The notes: generated by a model from the letters alone, not told the origin. DNA of 6,295 nucleotides from Pseudomonadota bacterium (GCA_022600395.1 JAHZKM010000002.1:1-6295), one strand, 5' to 3'; counted from the first letter of the stretch, positions 1 to 5,874 are shown. Program-made: numbers and translations.

Positions 1-261
1 ATCATTCTAGATGAAGCTCAAAATACCACCATTGAACAGATGAAAATGTTTTTAACACGCATGGGCTTTGGCTCAAAAATGGTTATTACTGGTGACGTTA
101 CTCAAATTGACTTATCTCGCCCTGATAAATCCTCCCTACTGCATGCTATGAAAGTTTTGGAGAGTGAGTCTAAAATTTCATTTTGTCATTTTCATTCTCG
201 CGACGTCGTTAGACACAAATTAGTTCAACGCATTGTGCAGGCTTACGAAATCTTTGAATAA
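1..261 (+). CDS. ybeZ: PhoH-like ATPase (PhoL/YbeZ type), C-terminal part, cut by the window edge
   Basis: These are the last 86 codons of a PhoH-family P-loop ATPase; the N-terminus and Walker A lie outside the window. The frame is open from base 1. It opens with the Walker B stretch [10 protein letters not shown], followed by [16 protein letters not shown] and the sensor-like [10 protein letters not shown]. It ends with [20 protein letters not shown], the usual C-terminus of the PhoL/YbeZ branch. Family knowledge: YbeZ is a cytoplasmic NTPase tied to rRNA processing and ribosome quality together with the endonuclease YbeY. Its usual partner ybeY is not directly downstream; mnmA follows instead, starting inside the stop region of this gene. 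This suggests cotranscription with mnmA and hflD. The family call is firm. The symbol is less so, because the diagnostic N-terminal half is missing. Confidence 0.9.
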   Translation: MILDEAQNTTIEQMKMFLTRMGFGSKMVITGDVTQIDLSRPDKSSLLHAMKVLESESKISFCHFHSRDVVRHKLVQRIVQAYEIFE

Positions 262-1339
262 GTCTGAAAAAATTATCGTTGGGTTATCTGGTGGTGTTGA
301 TTCTTCCGTTGCCACACTCATGCTATTAGAACAAGGCTATGAGGTAGAGGCGTTGTTTATGAAAAACTGGGATGAGGATGATACAGATGGCCATTGCACC
401 GCTGAGCAAGACTTATCAGATGCGCAAAAAGTCGCAGACAAGCTTGGGATAAAGTTTCACAGTATTAATTTTTCAGCGGATTATTGGGAGGATGTTTTTG
501 AGCATTTTTTACAAGAACATAAAAAAGGCCGAACACCCAATCCTGATGTGCTGTGTAATCAAAAGATAAAATTTAAAGTTTTTCTTGAGCACGCCCTTGC
601 GCTTGGTGCTGATAAAATTGCCACTGGCCACTATGCCCGAATTACTCATAGCAACAACACTTATCAACTTAAAACTGGTTTAGATGACAACAAAGATCAA
701 AGTTATTTTCTACATCTATTAAACCAACAACAACTTAGCAAAAGTTTGTTTCCTCTAGGAGAAATTAGCAAAACTGAAGTTCGTGCACTGGCCAAAAAAC
801 ACGACTTAATTACGGCAGAAAAAAAAGACTCCACTGGAATTTGCTTTATCGGAGAGCGTAATTTTTCGCAATTCTTACAGACTTACCTGCCTAAAAAACC
901 AGGCAATATAGTTGATGAGCATGGACAATTTATCAAACACCATCAGGGTCTGGCTTTTTATACTATTGGCCAAAGAAAAGGCTTAGAAATAGGCGGTGGC
1001 TTTAGCGACTCACCAGAGCCTTGGTTTGTGGCTGATAAACGCATCGACAAAAATGAACTATTAGTCGTTCAAGGTGACCACCAGCTTTTGTATCACCAAA
1101 CGCTCACTACCTCTAATCTTCATTGGATTGGGAGTCAGCCAGATCTTCCACTTACTTGCCAGGCTAAAATTCGCTATCGACAAGCGTCACAAGACTGCGA
1201 ATTAATTAGTCACAACAACTCATTAAAAGTTATTTTTAAACATCCACAAAGAGCTATCACGCCTGGTCAATCTGTTGTATTTTATCAAGAGGATATTTGT
1301 CTTGGTGGTGCTATTATTGAACAAAGGAACAATGACTAA
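254..1339 (+). CDS. mnmA: tRNA-specific 2-thiouridylase MnmA
   Basis: MnmA is a cytoplasmic ATP-dependent enzyme that puts sulfur on C2 of wobble uridine 34 in tRNA-Lys, -Glu and -Gln, using sulfur relayed from IscS (through Tus proteins in E. coli). Counting from the TTG at 254 the protein has 361 residues. It shows the PP-loop SGGVDSS (12-18), NPDVLCNQ with the first catalytic Cys at 101, TGHYAR, and DSTGICFIG with the second catalytic Cys at 197. These sit within two residues of E. coli Cys102 and Cys199. [10 protein letters not shown] lies in the central domain, followed by the C-terminal beta-barrel. No ATG precedes the PP-loop, so the start is non-ATG. I chose TTG 254 over TTG 233 because the motif positions then match E. 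coli and the overlap with the upstream stop becomes the same 8-nt type seen elsewhere here. Its stop overlaps the hflD start by 8 nt. Confidence 0.96.
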   Translation: MNKSEKIIVGLSGGVDSSVATLMLLEQGYEVEALFMKNWDEDDTDGHCTAEQDLSDAQKVADKLGIKFHSINFSADYWEDVFEHFLQEHKKGRTPNPDVLCNQKIKFKVFLEHALALGADKIATGHYARITHSNNTYQLKTGLDDNKDQSYFLHLLNQQQLSKSLFPLGEISKTEVRALAKKHDLITAEKKDSTGICFIGERNFSQFLQTYLPKKPGNIVDEHGQFIKHHQGLAFYTIGQRKGLEIGGGFSDSPEPWFVADKRIDKNELLVVQGDHQLLYHQTLTTSNLHWIGSQPDLPLTCQAKIRYRQASQDCELISHNNSLKVIFKHPQRAITPGQSVVFYQEDICLGGAIIEQRNND

Positions 1340-1973
1340 AATAGAAAATCAAACACTTGCCCTAGCAGGCATTTTGCAATGTGCGGCGCTGGTTGATCAG
1401 CTCGCTTCAAAAGGCACATGCCATAGTGAATGCGCTAGTGCCAGCCTTAGCAGTATTACTAATACAAGTGTTAAAGTAATCGATATTTTTACCTCTAAAA
1501 CACAGCTGTCTGTTGGCATATCAACCTTAAAAGTTGTACTAGGCAAAAAAACAAAATCTATGCAAGGCGTTACTTTTTATGCTTTATCGTTAATTAATTT
1601 AGAAAAAAAGCTAATGAAAAACCCTGCCTTACTGAATACTATTACAGCAGAAATCGACACTTTTAACAAACAGGCATTCTTTGAAATTACTCATGCCAAC
1701 TCTATTGCTCGCTTAGGCGAGCTATACAAATCAACTTTGGGCGAATTAAATCCTAGAATTATGGTCAAGGGTGAACAAGTTTATTTATCCAATCAACGTA
1801 CTGCCGGTTATATCAGAGCACTTCTTCTATCTGGCATACGAGCAGCGTCTTTGTGGAGGTCACAAGGCGGAAAAACTTGGCATTTACTCACTAATAAACG
1901 TAAGATACTCAAAACTCTAGATTCAATAGAAAGATCTAGTAGTTCACTAGAAAATCTTGCACAATCCAAGTAA
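1332..1973 (+). CDS. hflD: HflD family protein (high-frequency lysogenization regulator homolog)
   Basis: The product has 213 residues, the same length as E. coli HflD (YcfC). It has the family pattern throughout: TLALAGILQCAALVDQLASK near the N-terminus, a central YALSLINLEKKLMKN, ELNPRIMVKG, and VRALLLSGIRAASLW-type residues near the end (here IRALLLSGIRAASLWRSQGG). Family knowledge: HflD is a helical, peripherally membrane-associated protein that restrains lambda CII in E. coli. Its conserved place beside mnmA (and often purB) suggests an older housekeeping role that is not well defined. The ATG at 1332 is preferred over upstream in-frame codons. It is preceded by AAAGGA, though with short spacing, and it overlaps the mnmA stop in ATGACTAA, implying translational coupling. 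No terminator is visible after the stop, so readthrough into rpsT is possible. Confidence 0.93.
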   Translation: MTKIENQTLALAGILQCAALVDQLASKGTCHSECASASLSSITNTSVKVIDIFTSKTQLSVGISTLKVVLGKKTKSMQGVTFYALSLINLEKKLMKNPALLNTITAEIDTFNKQAFFEITHANSIARLGELYKSTLGELNPRIMVKGEQVYLSNQRTAGYIRALLLSGIRAASLWRSQGGKTWHLLTNKRKILKTLDSIERSSSSLENLAQSK

Positions 1974-1993
1974 TTTAAATTTTCACTTTCCAC

Positions 1994-2022
1994 TAGACTT
2001 TCTCTCACTAAGACTTTATAAT
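1994..2022 (+). promoter_or_regulatory. sigma70-type promoter for rpsT
   Basis: A perfect -10 box TATAAT at 2017-2022 lies exactly 17 nt after TAGACT at 1994-1999, which matches 4 of 6 bases of TTGACA. Transcription would start near 2029, giving a leader of about 29 nt before the rpsT ATG. The element lies in the 84-nt spacer after hflD, where an independent promoter for a highly expressed ribosomal protein is expected. The start site is not proven. Confidence 0.6.
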
Positions 2023-2057
2023 TACGCCTTTAATTATTTTAATCTTTATATATCACG

Positions 2058-2318
2058 ATGGCTAATTCAGCAGGTTCAAAAAAACGCGCAAGACAAGCAA
2101 CAAAACGTAACAAGCACAATTCACAAATTCGCGCTAAAGTACGTACTTTCATCAAAAAAGTATCTTATGCACTAGAAGCTGGTAACAAGGAAGAAGCTCA
2201 AGGTGGATATGTTGAAATGCAAAAAATGATTGACCAGTCAGTGAGCAAAGGCCTGATGCATAAGAATCAAGCAGCTAGAAAGAAAGCTCGTATTAATGCT
2301 CAAATCAAAGCTTTGTAA
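2058..2318 (+). CDS. rpsT: 30S ribosomal protein S20
   Basis: The 86-residue product is the usual length for bacterial S20 (E. coli has 87). It begins MANSAGSKKRARQATKRNKH, the standard basic start of the family, and ends in KGLMHKNQAARKKARINAQI, the conserved C-terminal helix. S20 is a primary binding protein of the 30S subunit that contacts 16S rRNA at its 5' domain and helix 44. The ATG at 2058 is the natural start because translation from it gives the canonical MANS. There is almost no Shine-Dalgarno sequence: the leader just before it is AT-rich (TATATATCACG). E. coli rpsT also has a poor initiation site and is autoregulated, so weak initiation may matter here as well (inference). The gene has its own promoter upstream and an intrinsic terminator 25 nt after the stop, so it probably forms its own transcription unit. 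Confidence 0.97.
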   Translation: MANSAGSKKRARQATKRNKHNSQIRAKVRTFIKKVSYALEAGNKEEAQGGYVEMQKMIDQSVSKGLMHKNQAARKKARINAQIKAL

Positions 2319-2342
2319 ATGATAATTTAACATTGCTATAAT
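2313..2342 (+). promoter_or_regulatory. Extended -10 promoter overlapping the rpsT end, likely for the tryptophan-rich gene
   Basis: TGCTATAAT at 2334-2342 is a perfect TATAAT with the extended TGn motif. TTGTAA at 2313-2318 (4 of 6 bases of TTGACA, containing the rpsT stop codon) lies 18 nt upstream. Transcription would begin at about 2345-2350, inside the left arm of the rpsT terminator, and would read into the gene that starts at 2383. This is supported by sequence match only. Confidence 0.5.
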
Positions 2343-2343
2343 T

Positions 2344-2367
2344 AAGCCCTCGTATGAGGGCTTTTTT
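2344..2367 (+). terminator. Rho-independent terminator of rpsT
   Basis: AAGCCCTC (2344-2351) pairs perfectly with GAGGGCTT (2356-2363) around a GTAT loop. A run of six T runs from 2362 to 2367. It begins 26 nt past the rpsT stop. The 8-bp stem with a GC core is the strongest hairpin in the window. On the other strand there is no T tract, so it should act only rightward. Confidence 0.9.
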
Positions 2368-2382
2368 AATGCATAAATAAAA

Positions 2383-2622
2383 ATGATTAATAATAATGCT
2401 AAATCAAATAATCGATTCAATTCAGAAAAACTACTGCTCACCAAATGGACTGCATTAAATCCAGAAAACAAAGAGCTACACTTTATCGTTACCAAACTAG
2501 TCCGCGATGATAATAATAAAATTATTGGCTGCAAACTTGAAGCAGTGATTAATAAAAATAGCTATGAAATTGACTGGAAAAATCTAAAAGATTCTTCAAA
2601 GTGGAAAGTTGGCTGGAATTAA
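2383..2622 (+). CDS. Small tryptophan-rich conserved protein (TIGR02450/DUF2389-like)
   Basis: The product is a 79-residue soluble protein with no signal peptide or membrane segment. Its pattern matches the small family known as TIGR02450 (Pfam DUF2389), found in cyanobacteria and some proteobacteria. It has LLLTKWTALNPENKELHFIV (17-36), then TKLVRD, a variable loop, LEAVINK, then YEIDWKNLKDSSKWKVGW at the end. Tryptophans lie at 22, 65, 74 and 78. The N-terminal 14 residues are Asn-rich and poorly conserved in such proteins. The function of the family is unknown, and I infer none. The ATG at 2383 has no visible Shine-Dalgarno sequence, and the A-rich leader may be enough. It lies alone between the rpsT terminator and a convergent gene whose stop is 20 nt away, with no clear terminator between them. 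The family is recognised from memory of its pattern, not from a search. Confidence 0.78.
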   Translation: MINNNAKSNNRFNSEKLLLTKWTALNPENKELHFIVTKLVRDDNNKIIGCKLEAVINKNSYEIDWKNLKDSSKWKVGWN

Positions 2623-2642
2623 GCACCAGTCAGGCTTTAAGG

Positions 2643-3494
2643 TTATCGATTTTCTTTTAACTCCGTAAAAATTCGAATATAGTAATCTGCTTCATTGATA
2701 AAATTCTGCTTTTGTTCGGGTGTAGCAATGTGTATTAACTTTAAAGCCAATAAACCTATTGCCTGTATGTTTTTATTGCGTATATTAGCCAACATATCAA
2801 TTTGCTTGGCATTAAATTGATTAAAAAAGATAGTAAGCTTGTTTGATTTAATGTCAACAGTATCTTCAGTTTTTAAAATCTCTTGAATATTTTTTTTCCA
2901 ATACTTTCTAAGTTGTAATCTTAAGTTTGCACTACTATCAATTGTGGTTGCAGTTTTTTGTATCTCATCTTTTTGCTGCTTAGTTAGATCTCCCAACCAA
3001 GTTTCAAAATTATCCAACAATCTCTCTTCATATTCTTCGCTAATCTCATCTTTATCTAGATCAACATTTTCTTTATAAAATTTATCATTCTTTTTATCAA
3101 TATTTACAAACAATTCATCAAGCTGATCATTATCAAGCAATGGCAATAAAGTCACCATCTCTTTATTTAATTTTTCAACTAATATCTGCCAAAAATCCTC
3201 TATATTTTTAATAGTGTATGAAACTTGTTGTTCAGTTAAATCAGGGCCAAAGTCACGCTTAAGATCTCTTAATAAATTAGCATATTGTATAAGTTGGGTG
3301 TTACGATGCCAAGTTATAAGACTAATGGTTTGTTCATCTAAGCGTTTTTTTAAAACACCATCTAACGACACCATTTTCTCAACATATGACGAAATTACGT
3401 ATTCAAGATTATTGTAAGTAAACTTAAAAGTGCAGCCACTAGTAAAAATTAAAAGAAAAGCTATTAAAAAAAATTTTGAATAAGATTTAATCAA
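2643..3494 (-). CDS. DUF6279-type envelope lipoprotein
   Basis: The 283-residue product has a lipoprotein signal: a basic start (MIKSYSK), a hydrophobic core, and the lipobox TSGC with the lipidated Cys at 21. Residue +2 is Thr, not Asp, which by the E. coli rule predicts the outer membrane. The mature part is charged and mostly helical. It follows the pattern I associate with DUF6279: YNNLEYVISSYVEK after the Cys, an LITWHRNTQLIQYANLL segment (59-75), LTEQQV (87-91), W102, W166 followed by LTKQQK (170-175), and TPEQKQNF near the end. The role of the family is unknown. The start is the TTG at 3494: no ATG lies ahead of the lipobox, and AAGAAG sits 6 nt upstream. It follows folE by 14 nt on the same strand, so the two are probably cotranscribed. 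The lipoprotein call is strong. The family name is less certain. Confidence 0.8.
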   Translation of the reverse strand: MIKSYSKFFLIAFLLIFTSGCTFKFTYNNLEYVISSYVEKMVSLDGVLKKRLDEQTISLITWHRNTQLIQYANLLRDLKRDFGPDLTEQQVSYTIKNIEDFWQILVEKLNKEMVTLLPLLDNDQLDELFVNIDKKNDKFYKENVDLDKDEISEEYEERLLDNFETWLGDLTKQQKDEIQKTATTIDSSANLRLQLRKYWKKNIQEILKTEDTVDIKSNKLTIFFNQFNAKQIDMLANIRNKNIQAIGLLALKLIHIATPEQKQNFINEADYYIRIFTELKENR

Positions 3495-3500
3495 AATTAA

Positions 3501-3506
3501 CTTCTT
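3501..3506 (-). promoter_or_regulatory. Ribosome binding site deciding the TTG start of the lipoprotein gene
   Basis: On the minus strand AAGAAG lies 6 nt before the TTG at 3494 and just after the folE stop codon. This supports initiation at TTG and suggests that ribosomes ending on folE could feed it. Confidence 0.55.
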
Positions 3507-3508
3507 TT

Positions 3509-4189
3509 TTATTTACATTCTATTCGAGCAAGTGCCATAAATTCAGTGCGCGTTATCGGGTCTTTTTTAAATGCTCCGCCTAATTTACTTGTTATGGTAC
3601 TAGAACCTATATCTTCAACACCACGAGACTTAACACAAAAATGCTGAGCATCTATTAAAACAGCAATATCTTCTGTTTGCAATATATAAGAAAGTGTGTG
3701 CCAAATTTGCTCTGTCAGACGTTCTTGTATTTGAGGTCTTTTGCAAAAGTATTCTACGATACGATTCATTTTCGATAGCCCCAATACTTTTTCATTTGGA
3801 ATATAACCCACAGTAGCAAGTCCATCAATAACGACAAAGTGATGTTCACAATTAGATTGTGCACTAATACCACGCTCTACAACCATTTCATCGTATTTCA
3901 TCTTATTCAACACTGCTGTACATTTTGGAAATGCCTTATAGTCTAAACCCCAAAATATTTCATTAACATACATCTTTGCAACTCTATTAGGTGTGTCAAT
4001 TAGACTGTCATCTTTTAAGTCCATACCTAATGTTTTCATTATGTTTTTGAAATCAGATTCGATACTATTAATTTTTTCAACCCTTGAAAGACTCATTTCT
4101 TCAACAGGTGTTTCAACACCCTGTTTGACTAAATGATTGTGTATTTCTAAACCAAGAGACGAATCTGTTTTTATCTTGTTATATGCCAT
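3509..4189 (-). CDS. folE: GTP cyclohydrolase I (FolE, type IA)
   Basis: FolE converts GTP to 7,8-dihydroneopterin triphosphate, the first step toward tetrahydrofolate and other pterins, and it also feeds queuosine synthesis. The enzyme is a cytoplasmic toroidal decamer. The 226 residues match E. coli FolE (222) almost end to end. DDSLIDTPNRVAKMYVNEIF is at 60-79, and CEHHF carries zinc ligands Cys114 and His117 with catalytic His116. GLSKMNRIV (137-145) and RPQIQERLT (151-159) follow, then HFCVKSRG with His183 and zinc ligand Cys185. These are E. coli Cys110, His113 and Cys181 shifted by four, so the enzyme looks intact and active. The ATG at 4189 is the only standard start after an in-frame stop. 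It lacks a close Shine-Dalgarno sequence. An AAGGAG lies 42-47 nt upstream, across a hairpin. The gene is transcribed divergently from the CIA30-SDR pair and is followed by a lipoprotein gene. Confidence 0.97.
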   Translation of the reverse strand: MAYNKIKTDSSLGLEIHNHLVKQGVETPVEEMSLSRVEKINSIESDFKNIMKTLGMDLKDDSLIDTPNRVAKMYVNEIFWGLDYKAFPKCTAVLNKMKYDEMVVERGISAQSNCEHHFVVIDGLATVGYIPNEKVLGLSKMNRIVEYFCKRPQIQERLTEQIWHTLSYILQTEDIAVLIDAQHFCVKSRGVEDIGSSTITSKLGGAFKKDPITRTEFMALARIECK

Positions 4190-4206
4190 ATTTAATTTAA
4201 AGCAAA

Positions 4207-4233
4207 GAGTTAAAACTTTACTTTTTTTAACTC
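4207..4233 (-). repeat. 9-bp inverted repeat (hairpin) in the folE leader
   Basis: GAGTTAAAA (4207-4215) and TTTTAACTC (4225-4233) are perfect inverted copies around a 9-nt spacer. In the folE mRNA the hairpin would end 17 nt before the AUG, with AAGGAG (4231-4236 on the minus strand) partly inside its 5' arm. The stem is mostly A-U, and in DNA this AT-rich about one such repeat per window is expected by chance. A regulatory role is therefore unproven. Confidence 0.45.
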
Positions 4234-4410
4234 CTTCTTAATTTAACTAACAACTTATTCATTAATTGGATTGATCAAGGCTCTCTAAATCTTAACAAAC
4301 TTGCCATCTTTACCTATCAAGCTCAACAGTATTAACAGATAAATCCTTAAAAATAATAAATTGACTGTGAATAAACTAATATCAAAAAATTAAATTGTAA
4401 TAGTATTTGT

Positions 4411-4440
4411 CCTACTTAATAATAAAAATAACCATATAAT
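4411..4440 (+). promoter_or_regulatory. Possible promoter (-10 only) for the CIA30-SDR pair
   Basis: TATAAT at 4435-4440 is a perfect -10 hexamer facing the CIA30 gene, with a start expected near 4447 and a leader of about 77 nt. No good -35 lies at 16-18 nt. The closest matching hexamer, TTGTCC at 4407-4412, is 22 nt away. In DNA this AT-rich a lone TATAAT is weak evidence. Confidence 0.3.
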
Positions 4441-4523
4441 AATTACATGGATAGCTTCATTTAAGCAATCAGTCTCAATTTAAAAATAAAAAAACCAAGC
4501 ATGATATTAAAAAAATATTTACT

Positions 4524-5132
4524 GTGAGACTTCAACTGCATAAATTGATAAAAATCCTTCTACTAGGCACCTTAACTCTCACTAGTTGGTTAAATAGTAA
4601 TGTATTCGCTAAAGATATGAACCCTGCTGTTATAGACAATCGAAATAACACTAATTTAACCTCTGCCCTTGGAACAAAATGGCAATTGGTAACTGATACT
4701 GTCATGGGAGGGCTTTCTAAAGGACAATTATCTTTAGATGAATACAAAGGTAAGAGTTGTTTACGCATGCGTGGAAATGTAACAACAGAAAATAATGGGG
4801 GTTTTGTTCAAATAGCGCTGCCCTTATCTAAAAACAACACTTTTGACGCTTCACAGTATTCTGGTGTTGAAATAGAAGTTGCAGGCAATAGTGAAATATA
4901 TAATATACACATTAGAACAGATGAATTATGGTTTCCATGGCAGTCATATCGCTCTAGTTTTAAAGCAGAAAGTGACTGGAAAAAATATCGCTTTCCTTTT
5001 CAGAAGTTAGATAAATATAAAACTTTACATGAATTTTCTCCGGAACAAATTAATCGCATTGGTCTAGTTGCAATAGGACGTGAATTTCAAGCGGACTTAT
5101 GTTTAACGGATATCAGATTTTATAATGATTAA
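4524..5132 (+). CDS. Exported CIA30-family (NDUFAF1-like) domain protein
   Basis: The 202-residue product has a signal peptide (KLIKILLLGTLTLTSW, then a likely signal peptidase site after Ala29 in NVFA-KD) followed by one beta-sandwich domain. The mature part has the marks of the CIA30 family: WQLVTDTVMGGLSKG (53-67), GNVTTENNGGFVQ (84-96), VEIEVAGNSEIYNIHIRTD, YRFPFQ after a Trp, and a closing IGLVAIGREF...LTDIRFY (179-200). In mitochondria CIA30/NDUFAF1 helps assemble complex I. The role of bacterial members is not established, and an exported copy is unlikely to do the same job. The start is taken as GTG 4524, since it gives a full signal peptide. TTG 4545 is an alternative that shortens the basic N-region, and neither has a clear ribosome site. 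Its stop overlaps the SDR start by 8 nt, so the two are very likely coexpressed. Confidence 0.8.
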   Translation: MRLQLHKLIKILLLGTLTLTSWLNSNVFAKDMNPAVIDNRNNTNLTSALGTKWQLVTDTVMGGLSKGQLSLDEYKGKSCLRMRGNVTTENNGGFVQIALPLSKNNTFDASQYSGVEIEVAGNSEIYNIHIRTDELWFPWQSYRSSFKAESDWKKYRFPFQKLDKYKTLHEFSPEQINRIGLVAIGREFQADLCLTDIRFYND

Positions 5133-5874
5133 ATCAGTCGCTATTGTTATTGGCGCAAGGAGTGGTCTTGGTGGTGCAATGGTTCAACAGTGGCAAAAAG
5201 ATAGCGCTATTGGACAGGTTATTGCTATTAGTAGAGATCAAATTTCTAGCCAAGCAAAAACTCTATCTTCGTCTATTCATAATATACAATGTGATTATAG
5301 CGAAGCATCAATTATCAATGCCTGCGAAATGATTAAGCTTTTTATAGAGCAAAACCAGTTAGGAGCGATAAGCCATGTTTGTATTTGTAACGGTATTTTA
5401 CATAATGACTCTATTTGGCCAGAAAAACGCATAGAAGAACTAAATTCTAGCAATCTTTTAGAAGTCTTCACAATTAATAGTATCGTCCCTATTCTCTGGT
5501 TAAAGTCATTAATTAACCTGGTTAAATCCAAAAATAATTGTATTATTACGGTATTTAACGCAAGAATTGGAAGTATCGGAGATAATCGTTCTGGTGGCTG
5601 GTATAGCTATCGTGCATCAAAATCAGCACTAAATATGCTTTTAAAAACCGCTGCTATTGAATATGCCAGACGAGCTAAAAATGTAAAGCTTATATCTTTT
5701 CATCCTGGTACAACTGATACGGGCTTAACCAAACCTTTCCAAGGTTCAGTAAAAAAAGAGAATTTATTCACACCTGAGTTTGTTGCAGAGCATCTTGCAA
5801 ATATTATGAACCAACAAGATATAGATGGTGAATTATCATTTATTGATTGGGAAAATAAAGCAATTGTTTGGTAA
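5125..5874 (+). CDS. Short-chain dehydrogenase/reductase, C-factor-like
   Basis: This is a 249-residue cytoplasmic Rossmann-fold oxidoreductase of normal length for the classical SDR family. The cofactor loop is GARSGLG (10-16), fitting GxxxGxG. CNG near residue 90 stands in for the usual NAG. The catalytic Tyr162 and Lys166 lie in YRASK, with Ser150 twelve residues before the Tyr as the likely catalytic Ser. The stretch DNRSGGWYSYRASKSALNML and the later HPGTTDTGLTKPF and DIDGELSFIDW resemble the SDR group often annotated as C-factor (after Myxococcus CsgA). The substrate is unknown, and NADPH use is plausible but not shown. The ATG at 5125 overlaps the CIA30 stop in ATGATTAA and has no Shine-Dalgarno sequence of its own, which suggests translational coupling. 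With folE divergent nearby, a pterin substrate is one possibility, by loose analogy with FolM. That is speculation. Confidence 0.92.
   Translation: MIKSVAIVIGARSGLGGAMVQQWQKDSAIGQVIAISRDQISSQAKTLSSSIHNIQCDYSEASIINACEMIKLFIEQNQLGAISHVCICNGILHNDSIWPEKRIEELNSSNLLEVFTINSIVPILWLKSLINLVKSKNNCIITVFNARIGSIGDNRSGGWYSYRASKSALNMLLKTAAIEYARRAKNVKLISFHPGTTDTGLTKPFQGSVKKENLFTPEFVAEHLANIMNQQDIDGELSFIDWENKAIVW

Larger units (their letters stand above)
4190..4523. other. Divergent intergenic region between folE and the CIA30 gene
   Basis: This is 334 nt of very AT-rich DNA with no convincing gene on either strand. It must hold the promoters of both divergent units. Visible elements are an inverted repeat in the folE leader (4207-4233), a TGATCA palindrome at 4272-4277, a TTGACT at 4361-4366 with no partner at proper spacing, and a TATAAT at 4435-4440 facing the CIA30 gene. 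An 8-codon frame (ATG 4501 to TGA 4527) ends on the CIA30 start codon. Confidence 0.75.

Noticed and set aside
233..253. TTG at 233 as the mnmA start
   Set aside because: It adds seven residues absent from the family, moves the PP-loop and both Cys away from E. coli positions, and has no better ribosome site than TTG 254.
1275..1331. N-terminal extension of hflD upstream of ATG 1332
   Set aside because: The extra 19 residues come from mnmA coding sequence read in another frame; ATG 1332 gives exactly the E. coli length.
1957..2175. 72-codon frame overlapping the rpsT start
   Set aside because: Out-of-frame shadow of S20 with a low-complexity, AT-driven sequence.
2238..2534. 98-codon minus-strand frame across the rpsT end and the tryptophan-rich gene
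   Set aside because: It lies antisense to two recognised genes and the rpsT terminator, and has no recognisable family.
2620..2640. Terminator between the convergent tryptophan-rich and lipoprotein genes
   Set aside because: Only an interrupted stem of about 5 bp (AAGC.C/GGCTT) with no T tract; too weak to call.
4361..4400. Promoter from TTGACT at 4361
   Set aside because: The candidate -10 boxes lie 10, 23 or 29 nt away, none at working spacing.
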